A program made the translations under genes and the position numbers. The notes under the pieces were generated by a model that did no database searches, was not told the origin of the DNA, and saw only the letters and a program-made list of their open reading frames with translations. Positions 7,985-13,482 of a stretch of 13,482 nt of DNA are shown one piece after another. Source of the DNA: Limnochordia bacterium. Its GTDB lineage: Bacteria > Bacillota > Limnochordia > Darwinibacteriales > DTU012. The stretch spans positions 1 to 13,482 of the forward strand of contig SKHL01000095.1 in NCBI GenBank assembly GCA_007116995.1, read 5' to 3'. Position 1 is the first letter of the stretch. The number at the start of each line of letters is the position of its first letter.

Positions 7985-7999
7985 AAAGGATGAGATTGA

Positions 8000-8929
8000 A
8001 TGGAACTATCTCAACACGCCTTAGATAATACCTACGAAAGCAATCAAGAGGATCAAGGACAGCAACCGCAGCAACAACAACAAGCTGCATTACAAAATGT
8101 ACGCCAGTTAGGGCAGATGAATATGCCTGACGGTGCGGTTCCGTTTCATGTGCTATCAATTATTGGCCAAGTGGAAGGGCACATGGTATTACCACCGAGG
8201 AATAAAACCACAAAATATGAGCATGTAATTCCTCAACTGGTAGCTATTGAACAAAATCCCAAGATTCATGGATTGCTAGTTATCTTGAATACAGTTGGAG
8301 GAGACATTGAGGCTGGGTTAGCCATTGCAGAAATGATCAAAACAATGACTAAACCCACAGTGTCGCTGGTGATCGGTGGTGGGCATTCTATTGGCACACC
8401 TATAGCCGTAGCAGCTGATTATTGCTTTATCAGTGAAACGGCGACCATGACCATCCATCCCATCCGTTTGACGGGCTTGGTAATTGGAGTGCCTCAAACC
8501 TATGACTACCTAGATAAGATGCAAGACAGAGTAATACGATTTATCGTTGATAATTCACGAGTGTCTGAAGATCAGTTGCGGGATATGATGTTCCGTACCG
8601 GAGAACTAGTGCGAGACGTGGGGACTGTGTTAATTGGTGAAGATGCCTTGCGTTGTGGATTAATTGACGAATTAGGTGGGCTAGGTCAAGCGGTTTCCAA
8701 GTTGCAGATGTTAACGCAAAATCGTGAGATGGCTAAGTCAAGCAAAAGACAACGCCTTGCATTAAATATAGGGTACAACAGGGCTCAGAATCAACCGATG
8801 CAATATCCGACATATCAGCCCATCCAGTACCCAGAATTACAGCCTTACAACCCTGGCCAGCCTAGTTATCCTTATCAACCTCAATACGCCCAACCAACTC
8901 AGTATAACCAAGGTCCAGGGGGGATGTAA
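8000..8929 (+). CDS. tepA: ClpP-fold serine protease, TepA/YmfB type, with Q-rich head and Q/P/Y-rich tail
   Basis: The central part (about 47-240) is a ClpP-like protease domain of the TepA group; in B. subtilis TepA has been linked to protein translocation and degradation. Visible elements are VILNTVGGDIEAGLAIAE (94-111), the nucleophile motif GGGHSIG with Ser130, ATMTIHPIR with His153, and a probable acid at Asp206 before the conserved end RCGLIDELGG (218-227). The core therefore looks active. At 309 residues it is longer than the B. subtilis protein (about 245). The excess lies in a glutamine-rich N-terminus (residues 17-35) and a disordered tail (about 258-309) made of loose QYP/YQP repeats. 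No signal peptide or membrane segment is evident. ATG 8000 has AAGGA nine bases upstream. It follows rnj and precedes ylzJ, the order known in B. subtilis. Confidence 0.85.
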   Translation: MELSQHALDNTYESNQEDQGQQPQQQQQAALQNVRQLGQMNMPDGAVPFHVLSIIGQVEGHMVLPPRNKTTKYEHVIPQLVAIEQNPKIHGLLVILNTVGGDIEAGLAIAEMIKTMTKPTVSLVIGGGHSIGTPIAVAADYCFISETATMTIHPIRLTGLVIGVPQTYDYLDKMQDRVIRFIVDNSRVSEDQLRDMMFRTGELVRDVGTVLIGEDALRCGLIDELGGLGQAVSKLQMLTQNREMAKSSKRQRLALNIGYNRAQNQPMQYPTYQPIQYPELQPYNPGQPSYPYQPQYAQPTQYNQGPGGM

Positions 8930-9142
8930 GTGTTATACACTATCGTTCCTCACGAAGAGATATGGGGAGAGCTTGACCAAGTCGACCAGCAGGAGTATCG
9001 TGATGTTACGTTAAATGGCTGCACTATGCAGATCCAACCAGTGGATTCAGCTACAGGAAAGGTAATCCGCTTGATGAGTACTAACCCAGCTGACTATCTG
9101 AATCCTCAGTTCCAACCTGGTTCAACAGTTATGCTTACTTAA
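8930..9142 (+). CDS. ylzJ: YlzJ-like small protein
   Basis: This 70-residue protein starts with GTG directly after the tepA stop and uses the G-run at 8918-8923 as its ribosome binding site. The N-terminus MLYTIVPHEEIW followed by an acidic segment, and the C-terminal STVMLT, fit the YlzJ family, whose function is unknown. In B. subtilis ylzJ also lies next to the tepA homologue ymfB, and this conserved adjacency is the main support. There is no signal peptide, membrane segment or cysteine pair. It is the last gene before a strong hairpin at 9157-9191, so rnj-tepA-ylzJ probably forms one unit. Confidence 0.75.
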   Translation: MLYTIVPHEEIWGELDQVDQQEYRDVTLNGCTMQIQPVDSATGKVIRLMSTNPADYLNPQFQPGSTVMLT

Positions 9143-9156
9143 TTCGGTTCTAATAG

Positions 9157-9202
9157 GTGTGCTCATAACATATCGTTTATTATGAGCACACTTATCTTTT
9201 TT
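9157..9202 (+). terminator. Perfect 12-bp hairpin with U-rich tail, overlapping the transporter start
   Basis: GTGTGCTCATAA (9157-9168) and TTATGAGCACAC (9180-9191) pair without mismatch around an 11-base loop, and TTATCTTTTTT follows. This is the form of an intrinsic terminator for rnj-tepA-ylzJ. However, the best start codon of the next gene (ATG 9182) lies in its 3' arm, and the T-run is coding. It could instead be, or also be, a control point for the transporter. Confidence 0.65.
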
Positions 9203-10129
9203 CTATTCATTATAATTGGATTGACCATTTTTATATTTAGCTTGTGGATGATGAGCCACGGGTTACAGGGGTTCTTAGGGGTATATCCGCGTTTTTTGTT
9301 AGCTAAACTAACAAAAAACCCCGTTACTGGAGTTGTAACTGGAGCGCTAGCTACGGCTCTCGTCCAGAGTAGTAGCGCAGTAGCAGTAATGATGGTTGCT
9401 TTGGTTGATGCTAAGGTTCTTACTGTGTATCAAGCCTTTGGTGTTATTTTGGGAGCAAATATTGGGACAACGATCACCACCCAGATCGTTTCCTTCGATT
9501 TGTCTGCGGTTTCCCTTCCCCTAATGATATCCGGGCTTTTTCTTGTATCCATAAATAAACGATTACACTCCTATGGGGAGGTGCTAGTAGGCTTTGGGGG
9601 ACTCTTCTATGGATTAGCCTATATTCGGCAGGCTTTAGCACCTATCCTAGCCTATCCCATGGTAGTGCAGAGCTTAACTGGCTTAAGTGATCATATTGGG
9701 TTAGGGGTTTTAGTTGGGATAATTCTCACAGCCATTGTACAATCTAGTAGTGCTGTAACGGGAATTGTAATAGTTCTAGCCCAGGAAAACGCAATTACTT
9801 TGGGTGCCGCCGTAGCTGTTGCACTCGGAAGCAATATTGGTACAGTAGCAACTACGTTAATTTCCACGATAGGTCTGGAGAGGGAGGCTCGAGCTACCGC
9901 CTATGCTGATCTAATTTTTAATGTTTTGGGTGTCATTTTAATACTCCCGTTTATACAAGGCTTCGTGCAATTGATCACCTTACTTTCCTCATTTGACTTG
10001 AGTCGTCAGATAGCAAATGCCCATACTGCCTTCAATCTGGTTACAGCAATAATAGCCATTCCTTTTATTAGGATATTTACCAAGTTGGCCCTTCGATGGG
10101 CAGGAATTAAATATCCTGGGTCGAAGTAG
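9182..10129 (+). CDS. Na+/phosphate cotransporter family protein (YqeW/NptA type)
   Basis: This is an integral membrane protein of the Na/Pi-II (PF02690) type, expected to import phosphate with sodium; some bacterial relatives may instead export it. The 315 residues contain the family's internal duplication: TALVQSSSAVAVMMV (58-72) with GANIGTT (91-97), and TAIVQSSSAVTGIVIV (183-198) with GSNIGTV (216-222). About eight hydrophobic segments are visible. It lacks the C-terminal PhoU-like domain of longer relatives and matches the short YqeW form. The start is uncertain: ATG 9182 has no good ribosome binding site at normal distance (the nearest is AGGTG at 9155-9159, 22 bases away) and sits in a hairpin arm. 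No other ATG, GTG or TTG lies in frame back to the stop at 9140, and a later start would cut the first membrane segment. Confidence 0.88.
   Translation: MSTLIFFLFIIIGLTIFIFSLWMMSHGLQGFLGVYPRFLLAKLTKNPVTGVVTGALATALVQSSSAVAVMMVALVDAKVLTVYQAFGVILGANIGTTITTQIVSFDLSAVSLPLMISGLFLVSINKRLHSYGEVLVGFGGLFYGLAYIRQALAPILAYPMVVQSLTGLSDHIGLGVLVGIILTAIVQSSSAVTGIVIVLAQENAITLGAAVAVALGSNIGTVATTLISTIGLEREARATAYADLIFNVLGVILILPFIQGFVQLITLLSSFDLSRQIANAHTAFNLVTAIIAIPFIRIFTKLALRWAGIKYPGSK
9291..9319 (+). repeat. Perfect 12-bp inverted repeat inside the transporter gene
   Basis: GTTTTTTGTTAG (9291-9302) pairs with CTAACAAAAAAC (9308-9319) around the loop CTAAA. It falls in codons 37-46 of the Na/Pi transporter and encodes normal-looking residues RFLLAKLTKN. 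No T-run follows on either strand, so it is not a simple terminator. Confidence 0.6.
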
Positions 10130-10152
10130 TATAGGTTTTGTACGCGATACTA

Positions 10153-10161
10153 TGTGATAAT
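10153..10161 (+). promoter_or_regulatory. Weak candidate extended -10 promoter for uppP
   Basis: TGT followed by GATAAT reads as an extended -10 (TGn plus a five-of-six TATAAT) in the 56-base gap after the transporter stop. No -35 lies at proper distance, and the predicted start near 10168 would fall within the uppP ribosome binding site, so cotranscription with the transporter is at least as likely. Confidence 0.25.
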
Positions 10162-10185
10162 GATAAAGAAGGGACTGCAGAAACC

Positions 10186-11010
10186 ATGAGCCTATTTGAA
10201 GCAATCATATTGGCAGTCGTCCAGGGTCTGACGGAATTTTTACCCGTTAGCTCATCTGGTCATTTAGTTTTATTTAGTCACCTACTCGGGGTTAATGAAC
10301 CGACTATTACCTATGAGATTCTAGTCCATTTTGGTACCTTAGTCGCAATTTTTGTCGCATTTTGGCCAGATATACTCAGTCTGGTCAATGCGGGATTGTT
10401 AGTATTAAGGAATCCATTGCGTTTGAAGGAATTGTGTAAATCTGATCCTGCTGTCCGAGTTTTGTTAGCCATTATCGTAGGGACTATGCCTACTGTTTTC
10501 GTGGCCCTAGCTACTCGCGATCTAATTCTTTCTTTATTTCAATCTCCTCAGATTACCGGGTATATGCTGATTATTACGGGGACGATTATTTATCTTACTG
10601 ACCGAGTAACGAAGGGCGGCAAGCCCTTAGAACAGGTGGATGTTAAGGCGGGGCTAGTCATTGGGATTGGTCAGACACTTGCTATCCTACCGGGGATATC
10701 TCGCTCCGGGACTACTATAGGGACTGGCTTGCTAATGGGTCTAGATCGGGAGAGTGCAGCTAGATTCTCCTTTCTACTAACTATTCCAGCTATTTTAGGT
10801 GCGATGGTGTTAGCCTTTGATGATCTTTTCGTGGCCCAAACTGTTATTACCCCATTATGGATTTTGGCAGTTGGCACTGTCGTTTCAGCAATTACTGGCT
10901 ACTTTGCGATTAAGCTATTACTACAGTTTGTTCGCCGAGGTCGGTTGATTGTCTTTTCTTACTATACATGGGCTGTGGGGTTACTAATCGTCTTGTTACG
11001 ATTTAGCTAG
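10186..11010 (+). CDS. uppP: Undecaprenyl-diphosphate phosphatase
   Basis: UppP (BacA) removes one phosphate from undecaprenyl pyrophosphate at the membrane, which regenerates the lipid carrier for peptidoglycan and other wall polymers and gives tolerance to bacitracin. The 274-residue polytopic protein has the two signature motifs: QGLTEFLPVSSSGHL (13-27), with Glu17 and His26, and LPGISRSGTT (168-177), with Arg174. The remainder is a series of about eight hydrophobic helices. The chosen ATG gives the family's short N-terminus MSLFEAIILAVVQG; the frame is open to a TTG at 10138, but that would add 16 polar residues with no counterpart in the family. AGAAGGGA at 10167-10173 is the ribosome binding site. 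It follows a phosphate transporter gene and precedes the division cluster. Confidence 0.96.
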   Translation: MSLFEAIILAVVQGLTEFLPVSSSGHLVLFSHLLGVNEPTITYEILVHFGTLVAIFVAFWPDILSLVNAGLLVLRNPLRLKELCKSDPAVRVLLAIIVGTMPTVFVALATRDLILSLFQSPQITGYMLIITGTIIYLTDRVTKGGKPLEQVDVKAGLVIGIGQTLAILPGISRSGTTIGTGLLMGLDRESAARFSFLLTIPAILGAMVLAFDDLFVAQTVITPLWILAVGTVVSAITGYFAIKLLLQFVRRGRLIVFSYYTWAVGLLIVLLRFS

Positions 11011-11041
11011 AGGTTGAAAATATAGGCAGGAAACAGCTCAA

Positions 11042-11080
11042 CCATAGCGAATTACCTATTAAAAGGAGCATCAGCTATGG
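11042..11080 (+). repeat. 7-bp inverted repeat enclosing the yggS ribosome binding site
   Basis: CCATAGC (11042-11048) and GCTATGG (11074-11080) can pair around a 25-base loop. The loop exposes the ribosome binding site AAAAGGAG (11061-11068), while the yggS ATG (11077-11079) is in the 3' arm. The stem is short, and a match of this size can arise by chance. Confidence 0.3.
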
Positions 11081-11748
11081 ATCTAAAACTAAATTTGTTG
11101 AATATACAGAAAAGAATTACTCAAGCATGCGAACGCGCAGGTAGACATCCCGACGAAGTAACACTGCTAGCTGTTAGTAAGTATGTATCAGATGAAGCTG
11201 TGGAAAGCTTGGCCAGGCTGGGTGTGAAGTCCTTTGGTGAGAGTCGTATACAGCAAGCAAGAAATCGGTTAGAGCGGTTTCCTGATCTTAACTGGCATTT
11301 TATTGGTAGTCTTCAAACAAACAAAGTAAAGTATGCCCAGGGTTTTTCGTTAATTCATTCCCTCGATCGGCTTGCTTTGGCCCAGGAGGTTAATGCAAGA
11401 GCACAGCAATGGAATGGGATGGTGGACATGCTGATTCAAGTAAATATTTCTGAAGAAATAAGCAAACATGGCGTACCGTTAGACCAACTGAATGAGTTTG
11501 CTTCTAGGTTAAGTGAGTTTGCCAATATTAATGTTCGAGGGTTAATGGGAATGGCTCCTTTCGTCGTTGCATCAGAAACTCGTTCTTACTTTCGTCGTTT
11601 GAATGAACTTCAAGAGGAACTGAAATTACTTACTAACTGGTCCATGGATATTTTATCTATGGGGATGAGCAATGATTTTGAGATAGCTATAGAAGAAGGA
11701 TCTACATTGATCCGTGTTGGGACAGCTTTATTTGGAGAGGAGGGCTAG
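11077..11748 (+). CDS. yggS: YggS/YlmE/PLPHP-family pyridoxal-phosphate-binding protein
   Basis: This is a single-domain PLP-binding protein involved in homeostasis of vitamin B6 and amino/keto acids; no enzymatic reaction is firmly known. The 223 residues fit the family. LLAVSKYVSDE (30-40) carries the PLP lysine Lys35. GESRIQQA replaces the commoner GENYVQE, WHFIGSLQTNKVKY is the central signature, and LSMGMSNDFEIAIEEGSTLIRVGTALFG is spread over the C-terminal phosphate-binding part. Its place at the head of sepF-proC-yggT-ylmH matches the conserved ylm order in Firmicutes. ATG 11077 has AAAAGGAG eight bases upstream. The stop lies one base before the sepF ATG, so sepF translation is probably coupled. 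Confidence 0.94.
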   Translation: MDLKLNLLNIQKRITQACERAGRHPDEVTLLAVSKYVSDEAVESLARLGVKSFGESRIQQARNRLERFPDLNWHFIGSLQTNKVKYAQGFSLIHSLDRLALAQEVNARAQQWNGMVDMLIQVNISEEISKHGVPLDQLNEFASRLSEFANINVRGLMGMAPFVVASETRSYFRRLNELQEELKLLTNWSMDILSMGMSNDFEIAIEEGSTLIRVGTALFGEEG

Positions 11749-11749
11749 A

Positions 11750-12217
11750 ATGGCTTCGGTTTTTGATAAAGTGATGGGTTTATTAGGAGTGCGGGAAGAA
11801 ACAGAAGAAGAAGTCATTGAGATGGAGGATGTAAGAGAATCGACTATGTACGAGGATTCAACTGACACAGTCAATGAAAAGCGAGGTCGAAAAGAGGGGA
11901 ATCGCCGGAATAACCTGGTGAGCTTGGCCGGAGGTACTAAGCAGACCAAGGTCATGATTGTTGAACCAGAAGAATTTGAGGAAGTCCGTACCCTTGTGGA
12001 TTATCTAAAGAGCAAGAGTCCGGTAATTCTACGGTTACATCAAGTGGAGCGTAATGAGGCCAAGCGAATTGTGGATTTTATGAGCGGAGCCACGTATGCA
12101 TTAAACGGAAGTATGCGAAAACTTGGCGATACGATTTTTTTCTTCGCCCCTCATTCAGTAGTAATTGAGGGGGAGATGGAAACGACTTTGTTTGAATTAG
12201 GAGATAAGAACGAATGA
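11750..12217 (+). CDS. sepF: Cell division protein SepF
   Basis: SepF polymerises, binds the C-terminal tail of FtsZ and anchors the Z-ring to the membrane. The 155-residue product has the standard parts. An N-terminal amphipathic helix (MASVFDKVMGLLGV) serves as membrane anchor, followed by an acidic then basic linker (15-60). The SepF core (about 66-140) runs from KVMIVEPEEFEEV through VILRLHQVERNEAKRIVDFM to YALNGSMRKLGDTIFFFAP. The start at ATG 11750 restores the membrane helix; the frame is open to an ATG at 11714 inside yggS, which would place 12 residues before the helix and lacks a ribosome binding site, whereas GGAGAGGAGGG lies just ahead of 11750. The stop overlaps the proC start as ATGA. 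Confidence 0.95.
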   Translation: MASVFDKVMGLLGVREETEEEVIEMEDVRESTMYEDSTDTVNEKRGRKEGNRRNNLVSLAGGTKQTKVMIVEPEEFEEVRTLVDYLKSKSPVILRLHQVERNEAKRIVDFMSGATYALNGSMRKLGDTIFFFAPHSVVIEGEMETTLFELGDKNE

Positions 12218-13002
12218 AGATGGGGATTGTTGGCGCTGGAGCTATGGGAAATGCTATTATTCAGGGTTTATTCAAAGACACAGCATTTGCTGAAATGGAA
12301 CTGGTTATCTGTGAGAGTGACTCGGAAAAAAGGGCATCTTATTTGGGCCAACCTCAAATAACCGTAACTAGCAAAGTTTCCGAATTGTCCACATGTAATT
12401 TAATACTTCTTGCAGTAAAACCGGGGAGTGTGGGAGAAGTGTTATTTCAGCTACACAAATTTCCTGCTGTCTTGGTTGTGTCGGTTGTAGCTGGCGTCAC
12501 TCTAGAACAGTTAGCGGCTGGATGTGGTCACCCAGTGGTACGTGTAATGCCAAATACACCAGCCTTAATTGGGGCCGGTATTAGCGCTATATCCTATGGC
12601 AATGATATTAGTGAAGAGCAGAAGAACCAGGTAGAACAGATATTCTCTGCAGTGGGGAAAACTCGCGTGGTACCTGAATCTCAACTCGATGCAGTAACAG
12701 CTTTAAGTGGATGTGGACCAGCTTATGTGTATACTATGATTGAAGCAATGGTGGATGCAGGTTGTGCCCAAGGACTACCTCGCGAGGTGGCCAAAGAGCT
12801 TGTTGTGGCTACATTTTTAGGAGCTTCTCAGATGGTGGCGGAGTCTTCTGAGCACCCGGCACAGTTACGCGACAAAGTAACGAGTCCTGGGGGCGTGACT
12901 ATTTCGGCTTTACATGTTTTAGAGCAGAAAGGATTACGCGGCATACTATGGGATGCAGTACAAAGGGCGTGCGATACGTCTAAGGAACTACAGAAACGCT
13001 AA
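12214..13002 (+). CDS. proC: Pyrroline-5-carboxylate reductase
   Basis: ProC reduces pyrroline-5-carboxylate with NAD(P)H in the last step of proline synthesis. The 262-residue product is complete. The cofactor loop GAGAMG is at 7-12, AVKPG at 67-71, VMPNTPALIGAGISAI at 111-126, the conserved dimer segment LSGCGPAYVY at 164-173, and KVTSPGGVTISAL at 221-233. The ATG overlaps the sepF stop by four bases (ATGA) and has AGGAG at 12199-12203. A proline gene between sepF and yggT is a recurrent order in several bacterial groups and does not by itself imply a role in division; ProC relatives near sepF may simply be cotranscribed. I see no sign of truncation. Confidence 0.95.
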   Translation: MKMGIVGAGAMGNAIIQGLFKDTAFAEMELVICESDSEKRASYLGQPQITVTSKVSELSTCNLILLAVKPGSVGEVLFQLHKFPAVLVVSVVAGVTLEQLAAGCGHPVVRVMPNTPALIGAGISAISYGNDISEEQKNQVEQIFSAVGKTRVVPESQLDAVTALSGCGPAYVYTMIEAMVDAGCAQGLPREVAKELVVATFLGASQMVAESSEHPAQLRDKVTSPGGVTISALHVLEQKGLRGILWDAVQRACDTSKELQKR

Positions 13003-13007
13003 AAGAA

Positions 13008-13014
13008 GAGGGGG
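13008..13014 (+). promoter_or_regulatory. Ribosome binding site relevant to the unclear yggT start
   Basis: GAGGGGG lies six bases after the proC stop. The ATG immediately after it (13015) is too close and is in the wrong frame for YggT. The CTG at 13022 is seven bases away and in frame. This site therefore favours a CTG start, unless one base is extra in 13015-13021. Confidence 0.45.
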
Positions 13015-13021
13015 ATGTACT

Positions 13022-13303
13022 CTGCTATTCATTATTCCATTAATTGACCGTATTTTTGAGGTGTATCGATGGCTGATCTTAGCAAGGATTTTGCTCACTT
13101 GGTTTCCAAATATGGATCCTAGCCATCCGATAGTTATTTTCTTACACAGGATTACAGAGCCTATTTTAAGGCCTTTTAGGCAACTAATACCCAATACTAG
13201 TGGTATTGATTTTTCGCCGATTATTGTATTTTTTGTGTTACGAATTGTGCAACAGATTGTGAGAAGCGCGTTAATCCAATTGGCTATTCGTGGTATACTT
13301 TGA
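13022..13303 (+). CDS. yggT: YggT-family membrane protein (start uncertain)
   Basis: This small membrane protein of the YggT/YlmG family is usually encoded next to sepF and ylmH and is linked to cell shape, division or osmotic tolerance; its exact role is unknown. With the start used here the product has 93 residues. The first membrane segment contains IFEVYRWLILARILLTWFPN, then HRITEPILRPFRQLIPN is the typical loop between the two membrane helices, and the second helix begins at IDFSPIIVFFVLRIVQQIV. This is the normal family architecture. The N-terminus is a problem: no ATG, GTG or TTG is in frame between the proC stop and the first helix. CTG 13022 is favoured by spacing, an in-frame ATG at 12953 would overlap proC by 50 bases, and GTG 13061 would cut the first helix. 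Confidence 0.85.
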   Translation: MLFIIPLIDRIFEVYRWLILARILLTWFPNMDPSHPIVIFLHRITEPILRPFRQLIPNTSGIDFSPIIVFFVLRIVQQIVRSALIQLAIRGIL

Positions 13304-13332
13304 TATCTATGCTTGGTATAAGGAGATGAGAT

Positions 13333-13482
13333 ATGGATCGCGACAAACTTACCGCCCATCTACAGGGCGAAGACGAACTGACGATAGGTGTAGTAGTGTT
13401 AGATGCAGCAGAGTTAGCGTGGAAAACAAATCGCCCTCAAGTTACACCATTTTATGACCCCTACCAACAACGAGTAGCTAAA
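13333..13482 (+). CDS. ylmH: YlmH-family RNA-binding protein, N-terminal part (runs off the window)
   Basis: Fifty codons are visible. The segment NRPQVTPFYDPYQQRVAK at residues 33-50 resembles the N-terminal region of YlmH proteins, where a P-x-x-T-x-F-L-D-P-like motif precedes the rest of the domain. The S4 RNA-binding domain expected at the C-terminus would lie beyond position 13482. YlmH relatives have been connected with ribosome quality control and with the division gene cluster. The ATG has AGGAG at 13321-13325, seven bases upstream, and the gene lies 29 bases after yggT, the usual order. The call rests on the short motif and on position, and the protein cannot be checked for completeness. 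Confidence 0.75.
   Translation, partial: MDRDKLTAHLQGEDELTIGVVVLDAAELAWKTNRPQVTPFYDPYQQRVAK

Noticed and set aside
9164..9172. CATAACATA as a sigma-K -10 ahead of the Na/Pi transporter
   Set aside because: It matches CATANNNTA, but no AC lies 16-18 bases upstream and it is part of the hairpin, so the match is probably incidental.
10127..10152. TAGTAT/ATACTA inverted repeat after the transporter stop
   Set aside because: Only six base pairs with a 14-base loop and no T-run; too weak to call a terminator or operator.
10138..10185. Longer UppP starting at TTG 10138
   Set aside because: It adds 16 polar residues unlike the family N-terminus, while ATG 10186 gives the standard start and has a nearby ribosome binding site.
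11714..11749. SepF starting at the ATG inside yggS
   Set aside because: It would place charged residues before the membrane-binding helix; ATG 11750 has a strong ribosome binding site and the conserved N-terminus.

Overview
The window looks like the chromosome of an endospore-forming Gram-positive bacterium, probably of the class Clostridia and of a Peptococcales-like type; the lineage is an inference. The grounds are the dipicolinate synthase pair spoVFA-spoVFB joined to asd, aspartokinase, dapA and an RNase J gene (the arrangement known from Bacillus subtilis), a SepF-based division cluster, strong GGAGG-type ribosome binding sites, and moderately low GC by eye. All genes lie on the + strand. 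I see no mobile element, tRNA, rRNA or CRISPR array, and no gene-free gap over 300 bases.

Layout. (1) 1-381: 3' end of a glycine-rich general stress protein, closed by an intrinsic terminator. (2) 527-6073: dapB, spoVFA, spoVFB, asd, lysC/dapG, dapA, ending in a terminator hairpin that carries the dapA stop codon in its loop. (3) 6092-9142: a sigma-A-like promoter, an RNase J gene, a ClpP-fold protease of the TepA/YmfB type with low-complexity tails, and a small YlzJ-like gene. (4) 9157-11010: a terminator-like perfect hairpin that overlaps the start of a YqeW-like Na/Pi transporter, followed by uppP (undecaprenyl pyrophosphate phosphatase). (5) 11077-13482: the division-associated cluster yggS, sepF, proC, yggT and the 5' end of ylmH, which runs off the window.

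How the genes work together. LysC, Asd and DapA convert aspartate to hydroxy-tetrahydrodipicolinate. DapB sends this intermediate to diaminopimelate and lysine. SpoVFA/B sends it to dipicolinate for the spore core. A good match to a mother-cell sigma-K promoter (CACC-N17-CATATAGTA) lies between dapB and spoVFA. Late in sporulation it would raise substrate supply and dipicolinate synthase without raising the competing reductase. RNase J and TepA act in RNA and protein turnover. UppP recycles the lipid carrier for wall synthesis and releases phosphate; SepF ties FtsZ to the membrane.

Most of the window is conserved core genome, and I did not find a convincing new multi-gene system. What deserves a second look is regulatory: the sigma-K promoter position, the 12-bp hairpin holding the transporter start codon, a second 12-bp inverted repeat inside the same gene, shorter inverted repeats at the starts of tepA and yggS, and a yggT gene without a normal start codon.
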